Shown here one piece after another: positions 27,566-35,211 of a stretch of 41,976 nt of DNA (position 1 is the first letter of the stretch; each line of letters starts with the position of its first letter). The notes below the pieces were generated by a model. The model was not told where the DNA came from, did not search any database, and saw only the letters and a program-made list of their open reading frames with translations. Both the position numbers and the translations under genes were made by a program. Source of the DNA: a virus; the IMG/VR virus record IMGVR_UViG_3300020421_000048, positions 1 to 41,976 of that record. One strand, 5' to 3'.

Positions 27566-27928
27566 TTAAGCAGGTATTGCTAATTTGTCCATATCAAAAT
27601 TTACACTAACGCCACATCCACAACTGCTTTTTGCGTTAGGATTTATAAGTTCAAACATAGATCCCATAATATCTTTTTTATAATCAATTACTGTACCAAA
27701 CAAAAACATTAAACTTGCTCCGCCTATTACAAATGTGCAACCTGTATCTGTTTTAAATACTTCATCATCATCTAGTAATTCGTCTGGTGTTGTGTATGTT
27801 CCCCATTCGTATTCAAACCCTGCACAACCACCGCCTTTCATGTTTAGCGTAACTGCATAAACTTCATTTTCATTGCAAATAGTGTCAATTTGCTGTTTTG
27901 CGGCATCTGTAAGTGTACAAATAGTCAT
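27566..27928 (-). CDS. HesB/IscA-type iron-sulfur cluster assembly protein
   Basis: This 120-aa A-type carrier has the three invariant cysteines in family positions: C35 (GGGCAGFEY) and C103/C105 (SSCGCGVSVNF). Such proteins receive and pass on Fe-S clusters or iron. HesB-like genes are characteristic of marine T4-like phages. Possible clients in the window are the 7Fe ferredoxin and host enzymes; that is inference. AAGGAG precedes ATG 27928 and a GATAAATA box is 21 nt upstream, so it appears to be expressed late with the giant fibre gene 11 nt downstream. Confidence 0.92.
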   Translation of the reverse strand: MTICTLTDAAKQQIDTICNENEVYAVTLNMKGGGCAGFEYEWGTYTTPDELLDDDEVFKTDTGCTFVIGGASLMFLFGTVIDYKKDIMGSMFELINPNAKSSCGCGVSVNFDMDKLAIPA

Positions 27929-27948
27929 TGGAACTCCTTTATTAATGT

Positions 27949-27956
27949 TATTTATC
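27949..27956 (-). promoter_or_regulatory. Late-type promoter box GATAAATA
   Basis: GATAAATA on the minus strand, 21 nt before ATG 27928. It lies in the 61-nt divergent gap shared with the plus-strand zinc-ribbon gene and probably heads the whole fibre cluster. Confidence 0.6.
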
Positions 27957-27989
27957 TTAGCGTTTTGTAATCCGAATGTAAATATAGTT

Positions 27990-28280
27990 ATGTTCTTACA
28001 AGAATTTAAAAAGAAAAGTCGGCATACAAGGAAGTCTAAAAACGGTACTGAACATCAGTATGTTAAGACAAAAACCTTTGCTAGATTACGCTGTGATAGT
28101 TGTAATACGGAGTTTGTACGTCCACGCGGAAGTATGGACCCTAAACGCCTAAATAACAACTATTTTCATGTATGTGGTGATTGTGATGCAAAGAGATTTG
28201 CACAGAAAGCAGGAGTAGACCAGAAGCAGAAATGGAATAACCTCTCTGCTTCTAGTAATATTCCTATTGGTAAGTTATAA
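27990..28280 (+). CDS. Small zinc-ribbon protein, 96 aa
   Basis: I choose ATG 27990 (MFLQEFKKKSRHTRKSKNG), because an earlier in-frame start would run into the opposite iscA gene. Two CxxC pairs (CDSCNTEF and, after about 25 residues, HVCGDCDAKRF) form a probable zinc ribbon, flanked by basic residues and a conserved DPKRLNNNYFH segment. The ending SSNIPIGKL is shared with proteins I recognise from cyanophages. It may bind nucleic acid; the function is unknown. It is convergent with the next gene with no gap (stops at 28280 and 28281) and no visible terminator. No clear ribosome site is seen. Confidence 0.75.
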   Translation: MFLQEFKKKSRHTRKSKNGTEHQYVKTKTFARLRCDSCNTEFVRPRGSMDPKRLNNNYFHVCGDCDAKRFAQKAGVDQKQKWNNLSASSNIPIGKL

Positions 28281-28445
28281 CTATTCTGCTTTCCAGATAG
28301 TCCATGCACCATATGCTACTGCTAAACCAGCGGCAATCTTTGCTAGTGGTGCAAGAAATAGTACCATAAGTCCTAATAGTACTAAAGCGGCGCCATCCCA
28401 TGATGTACGCTCTTTCATTCTTGAGTTAATCCATGATTTAATCAT
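28281..28445 (-). CDS. Small membrane protein, 54 aa
   Basis: The start at ATG 28445 (MIKSWINSRMKERTSWDGAA) is chosen because AAAGGAG lies 8 nt upstream. An upstream start would overlap the previous gene. The protein has a soluble basic N-terminus and one long or two short hydrophobic segments (ALVLLGLMVLFLAPLAKIAA and LAVAYGAWTIW). Similar short proteins occur in marine T4-like phages; no function is known to me. Confidence 0.75.
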   Translation of the reverse strand: MIKSWINSRMKERTSWDGAALVLLGLMVLFLAPLAKIAAGLAVAYGAWTIWKAE

Positions 28446-28459
28446 TGTTTTCTCCTTTA

Positions 28460-28714
28460 TCAACGTAATGCTTGTTTAGCCTTTAAAGCGGCTCTTTTCT
28501 TTTCAGTTTCAATTGCTTGTCTTACTTTCCGTCCCCAAGGTAGTTTTATTTTATCTACTATTTCTTTGCCTTTTTTACTAATGTATTCTACACTAATAAA
28601 TTGGTCTTTAAAGTCACCTTGTACAGATTTAACTGCTCTATGTAGACTCAATTGTTCTGTATCTTTTTCATCACCCTTTTCATTCCAGAAATGGAACTTT
28701 CTCATTTTTGGCAT
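28460..28714 (-). CDS. Small basic protein, 84 aa
   Basis: GGAGG 5 nt before ATG 28714 supports this start, which overlaps the end of the UV endonuclease gene by 35 nt. The protein has many Lys/Arg residues, a KFHFWNEKGDEKDTEQLSLH segment and a C-terminal helix (RQAIETEKKRAALKAKQALR). It has no recognised domain. Its basic composition would allow nucleic acid binding, but nothing proves it. An AATAAATA element at 28732-28739 upstream could be a weak late promoter. Confidence 0.65.
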   Translation of the reverse strand: MPKMRKFHFWNEKGDEKDTEQLSLHRAVKSVQGDFKDQFISVEYISKKGKEIVDKIKLPWGRKVRQAIETEKKRAALKAKQALR

Positions 28715-29753
28715 AAGCCTCCGTTGTTATATATTTATTGTATTGATCTAACAGTTCTATGCTTGCTAAATTTTTCATCTTACTCTCACACATAATATCT
28801 GCATATTGTAAGAACGAAAGAGCATACGCATTTACTTTCTCATTAGGATAGTAATCACTATGGGCTCGTAGTTTTGCTTTCTTGTAGCCTGCTTCGAGTA
28901 GTGCTGGCATATCAGGCATAGTATCGTGTGTAAAGTCTGCAGGTAAATGTTCGTCTCTACTGTAGGAGTAATGTATAACTGGACGTACACCACGCCATGA
29001 ATCTATTACGCGAGAAAATCTATCGTCGGTGGGACGTATATACTCACCTTCACGGCACCAGTGATGGTGTATGTCGAGAACCAATGCGCAGGTGTCGACA
29101 AGTTCGAGACTGTGTTCGAGACCCCATTTGTTCTCGTCGTTTTCGATCGTAATTGTGTTTCTCGCCTCCGGAGATAGTCTTGTGTCAACTGCGTGTTTAA
29201 TACCGGCTGGACCTTGACGACCGGAGATGTGGACGTTGCATTTAAAGTCTTGGAACGATTGGCCATAGCCCATCCATCTGATGCAATCAACATGATATTC
29301 AAACTCCTCTATAGATCTTTCGACAATGTCTGGATTGTCGCTTGCAAGTACAGTAAATTGGCCTGGGTGCATCGAAAGTCGGACATTGAGGGCTCTTGCC
29401 GTGTCGCCGACTTTTGCGAACTCTCTTTCGCAGTAAATTCTAACGTCTGGCTTGCGCCAAAAATAAGACCAAGTAGGCTCGGTATACACAGGAAGTACAT
29501 CACTACCCAGTCTGACCATTCTAAGTTCGTTTGGAAGACTTCCAACATATCTAATCAATCTCATGTATGACGCTATGTTATGGACCATGATGTCCCATAA
29601 GCGTTGCTCTGCTACCTCAACAGTTTGTCTATTGAGCCATTGTACTGTTGTACTACGGGTATTTAGTGGCCGTTGTACTTCTTCTAATAATTTTTTCTTT
29701 TGTGTTTGGTCTGGATGCATGTACTTGCAAGCGAAACCTATACGTTTAGTCAT
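28680..29753 (-). CDS. uvsE: UV damage endonuclease UvdE/UvsE
   Basis: UvdE nicks DNA 5' of UV photoproducts, independent of light and of UvrABC. The TIM-barrel motifs are present: SMHPGQF (127-133), HISGRQG (175-181), TIENDE (202-207) and LDIHHHW (226-232). These supply the metal-binding His, Glu and Asp residues. Length (357 aa) is close to the family norm. This would protect phage DNA in sunlit water. The central part (about 29000-29560) is clearly richer in G and C (TCGAG, GTCG and CCGG words) than neighbouring genes, suggesting more recent transfer. ATG 29753 overlaps the DHODH-like gene by 8 nt. Confidence 0.93.
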   Translation of the reverse strand: MTKRIGFACKYMHPDQTQKKKLLEEVQRPLNTRSTTVQWLNRQTVEVAEQRLWDIMVHNIASYMRLIRYVGSLPNELRMVRLGSDVLPVYTEPTWSYFWRKPDVRIYCEREFAKVGDTARALNVRLSMHPGQFTVLASDNPDIVERSIEEFEYHVDCIRWMGYGQSFQDFKCNVHISGRQGPAGIKHAVDTRLSPEARNTITIENDENKWGLEHSLELVDTCALVLDIHHHWCREGEYIRPTDDRFSRVIDSWRGVRPVIHYSYSRDEHLPADFTHDTMPDMPALLEAGYKKAKLRAHSDYYPNEKVNAYALSFLQYADIMCESKMKNLASIELLDQYNKYITTEAYAKNEKVPFLE

Positions 29754-30456
29754 TAATAATACCTTTAATTTTCCACGGAGTAAAACCTACACTACCTAGA
29801 CTTATATGATCTGCTCCTGCGTCTAAATAATTTTTTGCATCTTGTTTAGAATACACACCGCCTCCTGCAATAACTGTAACATGTGAATGTTTGTTTTTTA
29901 TATAATCAATTAATTTCATAGTGTATGGTATAATAATTTTACCTGATAGTCCGCCTTTGTTAGTTGGTAAAGTATTACTAGCATGTATACAATTATACCC
30001 GAGATTTACTAATTTGTCAACCATATTATTATCCGCAATAGGAGGAATCTTTACAATAGTAAATTTACCACGCATATGATTTGGAAATGCATCAAATTTA
30101 GGCCAATTCATTGTATCATTACATGCATCTATGTTTGGACAACTTATATTAAGTTCTATATTCCTTTCAGGACCAATAGCCATTAATATCTTTTCCCAGT
30201 CGCTAGGTTCTAATGCCGCAACACTTAAAACTTCATCATATGATGTTTTGAACATTCCGTCAAACAATCCAGGATTGCGTAAACCTAATTGATTACGCCA
30301 AGACCAACCTGCTTCTGTTTTTACATACCTTAATGTTTTTAGTATTTGTTTTAAGCGTCCTGGCCTTGGATGAACTGTAAATGTTCCAGTTACACTAATT
30401 GCATTTTTAAATTTTAGATAGTTTCCGAATGGTGCGGATATAAAATATTTTGTCAT
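29746..30456 (-). CDS. Short dihydroorotate dehydrogenase-like flavoprotein, 236 aa
   Basis: The family core is visible: LGLRNPG (57-63), ELNISCPN (101-108), K136 in the TIVKIPP strand, NTLPTNKGGLSG (161-172), IAGGGVYS (196-203) and GADHISLGS (214-222). These match the FMN- and substrate-binding strands of DHODH TIM barrels. The protein is about 70-100 residues shorter than bacterial DHODHs, so parts of the N-terminus and substrate lid are missing. It may act on dihydroorotate, dihydrouridine or another substrate. It begins the unit of oxygenase, glycosyltransferase and pterin-type genes that lies upstream. ATG 30456 overlaps the previous stop as ATGA. Confidence 0.8.
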   Translation of the reverse strand: MTKYFISAPFGNYLKFKNAISVTGTFTVHPRPGRLKQILKTLRYVKTEAGWSWRNQLGLRNPGLFDGMFKTSYDEVLSVAALEPSDWEKILMAIGPERNIELNISCPNIDACNDTMNWPKFDAFPNHMRGKFTIVKIPPIADNNMVDKLVNLGYNCIHASNTLPTNKGGLSGKIIIPYTMKLIDYIKNKHSHVTVIAGGGVYSKQDAKNYLDAGADHISLGSVGFTPWKIKGIIND

Positions 30457-31043
30457 TTTATATAGTTCGTGTTAAAACTAATTGTTACTCTATTGTCAGT
30501 AGTATTATCATCTGTATAATGTTCTAACCAACTAGGAAAAAGAACAAGCGTTCCTTGCTCACAAGGTGTTTCCATCATAGCCGCATTATAAAATGTTTCT
30601 TGTGCAGTATATTCAAACATCTTATATACTTGCAATGGACTTTTAAATACTAAAGGTGTACTACCTTTATCTGCTATTGGATAAAAAGCACCACTTAGCA
30701 CACTAACTTCGTGTCTGTGAGCCTTTACTGCACCACCTTTGCCTACTCTATTCATCCAACTGTTACCAATAGTTAATTTAGGCAGACCATATTCTAAACA
30801 ATAATCTTGTACACAGTCTTGTAAAGTTTGTTTAAACTCTACTAATCCTAATTTATCTAACCATCTGTTTCCTGTACTTTCGTCATATGTACTTTCTGCA
30901 TCTTTCATTATAGCATGCCAACTTGTTTTTGTTTTGTTTACAACATCAAGCATTCTACTATAGTGTGGATGTTTACTTAGATCAAATCTCATAATTGTTG
31001 TAGGAAAAATTTGTTCAATACTATGAGGATAATGTTCACGCAT
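30453..31043 (-). CDS. 2OG-Fe(II) oxygenase-like protein A, 196 aa
   Basis: I place the start at ATG 31043 (MREHYPHSIEQIFPTTIMRF), which overlaps the preceding gene by 8 nt, the operon's usual arrangement. It resembles the TIGR02466-type putative 2OG oxygenases: a His motif (AHRHEVSVLSGAFYP, H109 and H111), a G(T)LVLFPSWLEH segment with H175, and R185 followed by TISFN, which would bind 2-oxoglutarate. The substrate is unknown; nucleotides, lipids or peptides are possible. It is a paralogue of the gene just upstream. Confidence 0.8.
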   Translation of the reverse strand: MREHYPHSIEQIFPTTIMRFDLSKHPHYSRMLDVVNKTKTSWHAIMKDAESTYDESTGNRWLDKLGLVEFKQTLQDCVQDYCLEYGLPKLTIGNSWMNRVGKGGAVKAHRHEVSVLSGAFYPIADKGSTPLVFKSPLQVYKMFEYTAQETFYNAAMMETPCEQGTLVLFPSWLEHYTDDNTTDNRVTISFNTNYIK

Positions 31044-31659
31044 TGTCTTGTCTCTGATATATAGGATATGCTGTATTAAAACTAATTGTTGTTCTGTTAT
31101 CACAGTCAATAGTAGGAACAAAATGTTCCATCCAACTCGGATACAGTAATAAATCTCCAGTTTCAACTTCTTCTAAATGTGCATATGTTGTGCTAGGGTT
31201 TGTAGCATTTTGCCTTTCCATCATTCTATAAGGAATAGTAGGATTAGCAAATGCAAGTCCATGACTGCCTTCTGGTGCGTTTACATAAAGTGTCCCGCTC
31301 CATACACTATTTTCATGTCTATGCCTTTGTATTCTACTACCTTTGTGCATAATAGTATACCAACTGTCGTCTATAATAACATTTTCAATACTATTAACAA
31401 AACAAAAGTTTGTAGTACATGATAAAAGTAAAGACTTTAAATCAGGAAATTGATCTAATACAAAACTACGTTTATCCCAATCTTCAATAAAACTAGTTTG
31501 TCCAGGTCCTTCTAGTATAGACTTTTCTGTTTGTTCTGCATCAAGAAGCAAATTCATAACATTATCCCAATGGTCATAATGATCAAATAATTTAAACTTC
31601 ATAATGTTAGTAGGAAATAATCCTGTAACTTTTGCTCCTGTAAATATTCCGCCTGCCAT
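31036..31659 (-). CDS. 2OG-Fe(II) oxygenase-like protein B, 207 aa
   Basis: ATG 31659 (MAGGIFTGAKVTGLFPTNIM) overlaps the stop of the glycosyltransferase gene (TAATG). It shows the same order of motifs as protein A: RHRHENSVWSGTLYV (H113, H115), LLYPSWMEHFVP (H179), then R189 with TISFNTAYP. The N-terminal LFPTNIMKF matches the IFPTTIMRF of protein A, so the pair arose by tandem duplication and has since diverged considerably. Different substrates, or a heterodimer, are possible. Confidence 0.8.
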   Translation of the reverse strand: MAGGIFTGAKVTGLFPTNIMKFKLFDHYDHWDNVMNLLLDAEQTEKSILEGPGQTSFIEDWDKRSFVLDQFPDLKSLLLSCTTNFCFVNSIENVIIDDSWYTIMHKGSRIQRHRHENSVWSGTLYVNAPEGSHGLAFANPTIPYRMMERQNATNPSTTYAHLEEVETGDLLLYPSWMEHFVPTIDCDNRTTISFNTAYPIYQRQDNA

Positions 31660-32609
31660 TAGTACCAATTCTCCTTACACCACGGGTCTACACAATTATG
31701 CGGATTAGGTTCACCGTGGAATACTGCTATACTTGTATCTGGCGCAATCTCAGGTACTCCTGGTGTAGCAAAATTTCTTACTCCGTCTAATCGTGTCATT
31801 GTTGGTTTGTTTCTCATTTCCCATTTGTAACTTTGTAACCATTCATCTGGCCAAAATACATAATTGTCCTTAACTTGATCATATAACCAATCTTGGTCTC
31901 CGTGAAACTTTCTACTATTTACAACTGGATTACGCATAAAGTTATGATATACATAATCATGTTGTCCTATTTCTAATCTAAAACAACTGCTGTTAAATTT
32001 ATTCCATGCCGGATTGTTTTTTCTATTGAAGTCTCTTATTACACAAAATTTACCTGGCTGGTATGTAAACAACTTATCAATGTTTCTAAATATAATTACA
32101 TCTAAGTCTATAAACAATACTGTTCCTTGTATTACAAGATCAGGATTGAAGAACATAGGCTTGTACCACCAACCTTGTAAACCTACGTGTTGCGGTAAAG
32201 GCTCTACTCGAATGTCTTTATCTAAGTCTGTTGGATTTTCTGTAAAGCAAACAAATTCAAAAGGTAGTGTCATATTTCTTTTACACATGTTAAACAATGT
32301 GTTTACATAAAGTCCATCATATTTGTTACCATGTTTCAAACAAGCAATATACCTTTTCGCTTGTGGTTCAAAACCTTTGCTCCATCTGTCAGGGTCACCT
32401 AAATCAGTCTTATCTGCAATAGGTGGAATAACTTTAGGTTCCGGCTGTATTAGAGGAGGCTTTGGTGTAGGTGGCGGAGACTTTTTAGGCTCTCGCACTG
32501 TTGTTGTCTTAGGGAAAGGCATCTTAACTTTTTTGCCTGTAGCCTTTTCTGCGAGTTTACGTGCTTTACGTTGCTCTTTAGACTCTCCTGGATAATACTT
32601 TTTAACCAA
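31659..32609 (-). CDS. Glycosyltransferase-like protein with Pro/Lys-rich N-terminus, TTG start
   Basis: Residues 84-250 resemble a GT-A/GT8-like nucleotide-sugar transferase: a KRYIACLKHGNKYDGLYVNT start, FVCFTENP, WWYKPMFF and a DxD motif (FIDLDVIIFRN, D168 and D170) that would hold the metal and sugar nucleotide. The first 80 residues are basic then proline-rich and probably disordered. The best start is TTG 32609, 2 nt after the queD-like stop, with GAGG 8 nt upstream. ATG 32522 would also keep the domain. It may glycosylate virion proteins or modified bases. Confidence 0.75.
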   Translation of the reverse strand: MVKKYYPGESKEQRKARKLAEKATGKKVKMPFPKTTTVREPKKSPPPTPKPPLIQPEPKVIPPIADKTDLGDPDRWSKGFEPQAKRYIACLKHGNKYDGLYVNTLFNMCKRNMTLPFEFVCFTENPTDLDKDIRVEPLPQHVGLQGWWYKPMFFNPDLVIQGTVLFIDLDVIIFRNIDKLFTYQPGKFCVIRDFNRKNNPAWNKFNSSCFRLEIGQHDYVYHNFMRNPVVNSRKFHGDQDWLYDQVKDNYVFWPDEWLQSYKWEMRNKPTMTRLDGVRNFATPGVPEIAPDTSIAVFHGEPNPHNCVDPWCKENWY

Positions 32610-32611
32610 TG

Positions 32612-33058
32612 TTATGCCTCATAGATTGCACTGTTTGCGCCGTGCTCAGAACATTCTACTTTTACAACATAACAACGATTATTTGTTTTCTCACGAATCA
32701 TATCGTTTGCAAAGTTAAATGCATGTTCTGCAAATTTCTCTGCACCTACGCCATCAAACTCTCTAACTTCGCATAAGTCTTTGTCTTGTAAATCATAAAA
32801 GTCTTGCTTGTGTGGATCGTTAACGTCTACACATGTTTTGTGATCGAAACTATCTTCAAGCCAAGCCTTCAAAGGTTTTAGTCCTCCGAAGTCAACTGCC
32901 CAGTTTTTATTATCTAAATCAATACATCCAAATGTAAATTTAAATGCTAGGCTGTAACCATGTAGTAAATGACAATGCGAATGATCCGCATTGGGTTGAC
33001 GGAACACCGCTGATAGTCCGATGTTGTGTCCGTATGTTTTAGTGCTATAATAAGCCAT
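32612..33058 (-). CDS. QueD/6-pyruvoyltetrahydropterin synthase-like protein with altered zinc site
   Basis: The T-fold family pattern is present: HSHCHLLHGY (C29 in the place of the catalytic cysteine), AVDFGGLK (54-61), FDHKTC and the terminal E-H-G-A segment (SEHGANSAIYEA). The canonical CxxxHGH reads C29-HLLHGY, so the last zinc histidine is Tyr35, and the FSAAH histidine before it is also missing. Nearby H26, H28 and H30 might compensate. Marine T4-like phages often carry such QueD-like genes, linked to queuosine or deazaguanine synthesis. Here no QueC or QueE is seen. A GGAG site precedes ATG 33058. Confidence 0.8.
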   Translation of the reverse strand: MAYYSTKTYGHNIGLSAVFRQPNADHSHCHLLHGYSLAFKFTFGCIDLDNKNWAVDFGGLKPLKAWLEDSFDHKTCVDVNDPHKQDFYDLQDKDLCEVREFDGVGAEKFAEHAFNFANDMIREKTNNRCYVVKVECSEHGANSAIYEA

Positions 33059-33128
33059 ATTTTCTCCTATATAATAGCGGCAGAATTAGGAGGGTTGACG
33101 CTAAGTCCTCTTGTTTATACTTATTATA

Positions 33129-33695
33129 CTATATATTATTGATGCTGTCAACTGAAACATTTGGTAATTCCCACTCTTTTGGCAACTTCCAATCTGTTTG
33201 ATATATGGTGAAATGCTTTTCCGGATATATTTTCATCAGTACACCTATCTGATGTATCCAGTATCTTGGGTCAATAAAATGATGATCACTTTTATTATAG
33301 TTTTGTGTATCTTTGTATATATTATTCATATACTGATCTTTACTATGCAAATCAAAACCTATCATTTTTATTTTATTGCTTAGGTTACATGCAAGTAAAA
33401 CTGCATACGGGCCACTACCCCATTGAAATGGTTCGTCAGGTCTTTGATCTCCTTTATAAGGAAGTTCCGGCACAGTCATAACTCCGTATGCTTTGAATTC
33501 ATCTATCCAATTATTGCGTGTGTATATGTTTGATTTATATTTTGCTGTAATTGCTTCACGCACCATCTTGCGATCTACACATATCAAATGCTCAACAAGA
33601 TAATCACGTAATATTGCATTACATCCAATCTTTGTATCGTTTATTGCATCAATATCAATGTGTTTACGGCTTTCACCGTTTCCAATTACTAACAT
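33129..33695 (-). CDS. Rossmann-like DUF115-type protein, 188 aa
   Basis: The segments GNGESRK, KIGCNAILRDYLVEHLICVD and GSGPYAVLLACNLSNKIKMI then GFDLHS form an alternating alpha/beta pattern of the type seen in DUF115/MptE-like proteins and some glycosyl- or sialyltransferases. In archaea, MptE-like enzymes transfer diphosphate to pterins, which is of interest next to the QueD-like gene. The match is by pattern only. It starts at ATG 33695, 4 nt after the preceding stop. A 70-nt gap separates it from the QueD-like gene. Confidence 0.55.
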   Translation of the reverse strand: MLVIGNGESRKHIDIDAINDTKIGCNAILRDYLVEHLICVDRKMVREAITAKYKSNIYTRNNWIDEFKAYGVMTVPELPYKGDQRPDEPFQWGSGPYAVLLACNLSNKIKMIGFDLHSKDQYMNNIYKDTQNYNKSDHHFIDPRYWIHQIGVLMKIYPEKHFTIYQTDWKLPKEWELPNVSVDSINNI

Positions 33696-33699
33696 AAAT

Positions 33700-34029
33700 T
33701 TATTTAGTAGGCTTTATGTCTTGGACTTCTTTACTAACTTTTTTAAACTCTTCTCTGACTTCGTGTAAATTTTTACTTGCCCTATGTAGTGTATGTACTA
33801 AGTGCCTTATAGTATAAATTGTCCAGAACCACCAAGTTACTGCTGTTACAGCAAAAACTCCGAGTGCCGTCCAGAATGCCTGTTTATAATTAATCACGCC
33901 TAAGCATATTAGCACTAGAGAAACTCCTAGAAATACTAATGGAACGATTCGTGCGAACCAATCCCAGCGTTCGACTTGCCTTTCAACTTTTTGTATGTTT
34001 GCCTGTTTTAATTGTTCTTTTGTCATCAT
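33700..34029 (-). CDS. Two-span membrane protein, 109 aa
   Basis: Two hydrophobic segments, IVPLVFLGVSLVLICLGVI (about 28-46) and FWTALGVFAVTAVTWWFWTI (about 52-71), separate a basic helical N-terminus from a long charged C-terminal helix (HLVHTLHRASKNLHEVREEF then KKVSKEV) likely to be coiled-coil and cytoplasmic. AAAGGAC precedes tandem ATG codons (34029 and 34026). No homologue was recognised. Hairpin-like sequence at 34040-34055 lies just upstream. Confidence 0.7.
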   Translation of the reverse strand: MMTKEQLKQANIQKVERQVERWDWFARIVPLVFLGVSLVLICLGVINYKQAFWTALGVFAVTAVTWWFWTIYTIRHLVHTLHRASKNLHEVREEFKKVSKEVQDIKPTK

Positions 34030-34039
34030 GTCCTTTCAT

Positions 34040-34055
34040 GTGTAAATTTTTACAC
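34040..34055. other. 16-nt palindrome, possible operator
   Basis: GTGTAAATTTTTACAC is an inverted repeat with 7-nt arms and a 2-nt centre, 11 nt before the membrane-protein start. It has no T-tract in either direction, so it is unlikely to be an intrinsic terminator. It could be a protein-binding site or an mRNA hairpin near the ribosome site. Confidence 0.35.
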
Positions 34056-34094
34056 TCTATTTAATATCTTTTAACTTTGAATTAAATTGGACTA

Positions 34095-35198
34095 TTATGA
34101 ACTAATTTGTCCGAAGGCTTTCCATAAGCCTGGAGTACCATCTCTTGTACACACCCAACCTACATAGCCTGTTGGAGTAGGACTTGTATTCCATACAATG
34201 TCTCCTACTGCGTAAACGCCTGCAGTTGGTGCCGCGGCACCATTCTCCATTTTGCGTCCATCAAACTTGATTGGACCTGAAGCACTCAAACTAACATCAG
34301 AATCGATGTTTGCTACGCCAACTCCTAATTTGCCATGTATATGTACTCTAGCATTATCACTACCTTGTGAGCCAACTATAATACTACCATTTGCTTTCAC
34401 AGTTATTCTTGTTGTATCATCTGTTACTACTTGTAAATCATCGTTTGTCCAAGTACCAATTCTAATACCGCTATCATGTTCGCTATCAATAATAAATTCT
34501 GCATCTAAGTTTGCAATTGAAAGTGTAGCATTTGGTGTTTGAGTTCCTATTCCTAGTCTATTGCTTTCTGCTTCCCAGAAAAAATAACCATCAAAGTCTA
34601 CATTTCCGTTTACAGAAAGATTATCTAAGACGCCTACATTTGTAAGACTACTATTAATAATAGTAGAACCTAAGTCTGTTTCTGTAATTACAGGAACAGT
34701 ACCAATGCTAAGATGTTTTGTACGAGCAATATCTATGTTTTCTGATGAAAACATTCTGTGTGGATTTTCGTGGTAAACAAACTGTCTAGATACTTCAGGA
34801 GTTCTCCACACTAATCCTTTACCAGCAACACTATCACCTTCAAATTCTAAACTAGTTGAACGTTCGTTTCGTATATCTGCTGTAAGTTCATTTACATGTA
34901 AACTTTTTGCAGTAATGCTACCTGCTACATTTAAGTCGCCTGTTGTAGAAATATTACCTTGAAGTGTATCAACATCAATAGTATCTACTGTAATACCATC
35001 ATCATCAACCATTAGTATCATACGTGATGCTTGGTCGCTTATTCCACTACTAGTGAAATTAGTAATTAATCCACCATTAATTTTATTACCACTTAAACTG
35101 CGGTCATTTATAACAGGTGCTGGCGCCTCACGGTCTGCAAGGTTTTGTATTGCTGTACCTAATCCATCTAGGCTGTTTTGAAGATCTTCTGTGCTCAT
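34095..35198 (-). CDS. Tail fibre/structural protein, 367 aa
   Basis: I choose ATG 35198 (MSTEDLQNSLDGLGTAIQNL); an in-frame TTG at 35213 is less likely. The middle is beta-rich with repeated ITTxGDLNVAGSIT-type strands typical of fibre shafts and chaperone-like ends. The C-terminus (GVYAVGDIVWNTSPTPTGYV then GWVCTRDGTPG-WK-FG) is the ending of many T4-like marine fibre proteins. No enzyme motif is seen. A GATAAATA box ends 5 nt before the ATG, leaving no room for a normal ribosome site. Confidence 0.78.
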   Translation of the reverse strand: MSTEDLQNSLDGLGTAIQNLADREAPAPVINDRSLSGNKINGGLITNFTSSGISDQASRMILMVDDDGITVDTIDVDTLQGNISTTGDLNVAGSITAKSLHVNELTADIRNERSTSLEFEGDSVAGKGLVWRTPEVSRQFVYHENPHRMFSSENIDIARTKHLSIGTVPVITETDLGSTIINSSLTNVGVLDNLSVNGNVDFDGYFFWEAESNRLGIGTQTPNATLSIANLDAEFIIDSEHDSGIRIGTWTNDDLQVVTDDTTRITVKANGSIIVGSQGSDNARVHIHGKLGVGVANIDSDVSLSASGPIKFDGRKMENGAAAPTAGVYAVGDIVWNTSPTPTGYVGWVCTRDGTPGLWKAFGQISS

Positions 35199-35203
35199 AC
35201 AAG

Positions 35204-35211
35204 TATTTATC
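35204..35211 (-). promoter_or_regulatory. Late-type box GATAAATA, very close to start
   Basis: GATAAATA on the minus strand, followed by CTTGT and ATG 35198. If it is a promoter, transcription would start inside the gene or make a leaderless message. The box overlaps the TGA of the upstream gene. Confidence 0.4.

Noticed and set aside
33059-33128. Possible riboswitch before the QueD-like gene
   Set aside because: The 70-nt gap has only a 4-bp GAGG/CCTC pairing and no preQ1-type pseudoknot that I can draw.
34040-34055. Palindrome as transcription terminator
   Set aside because: AT-rich stem without a T-tract; kept only as a possible operator.
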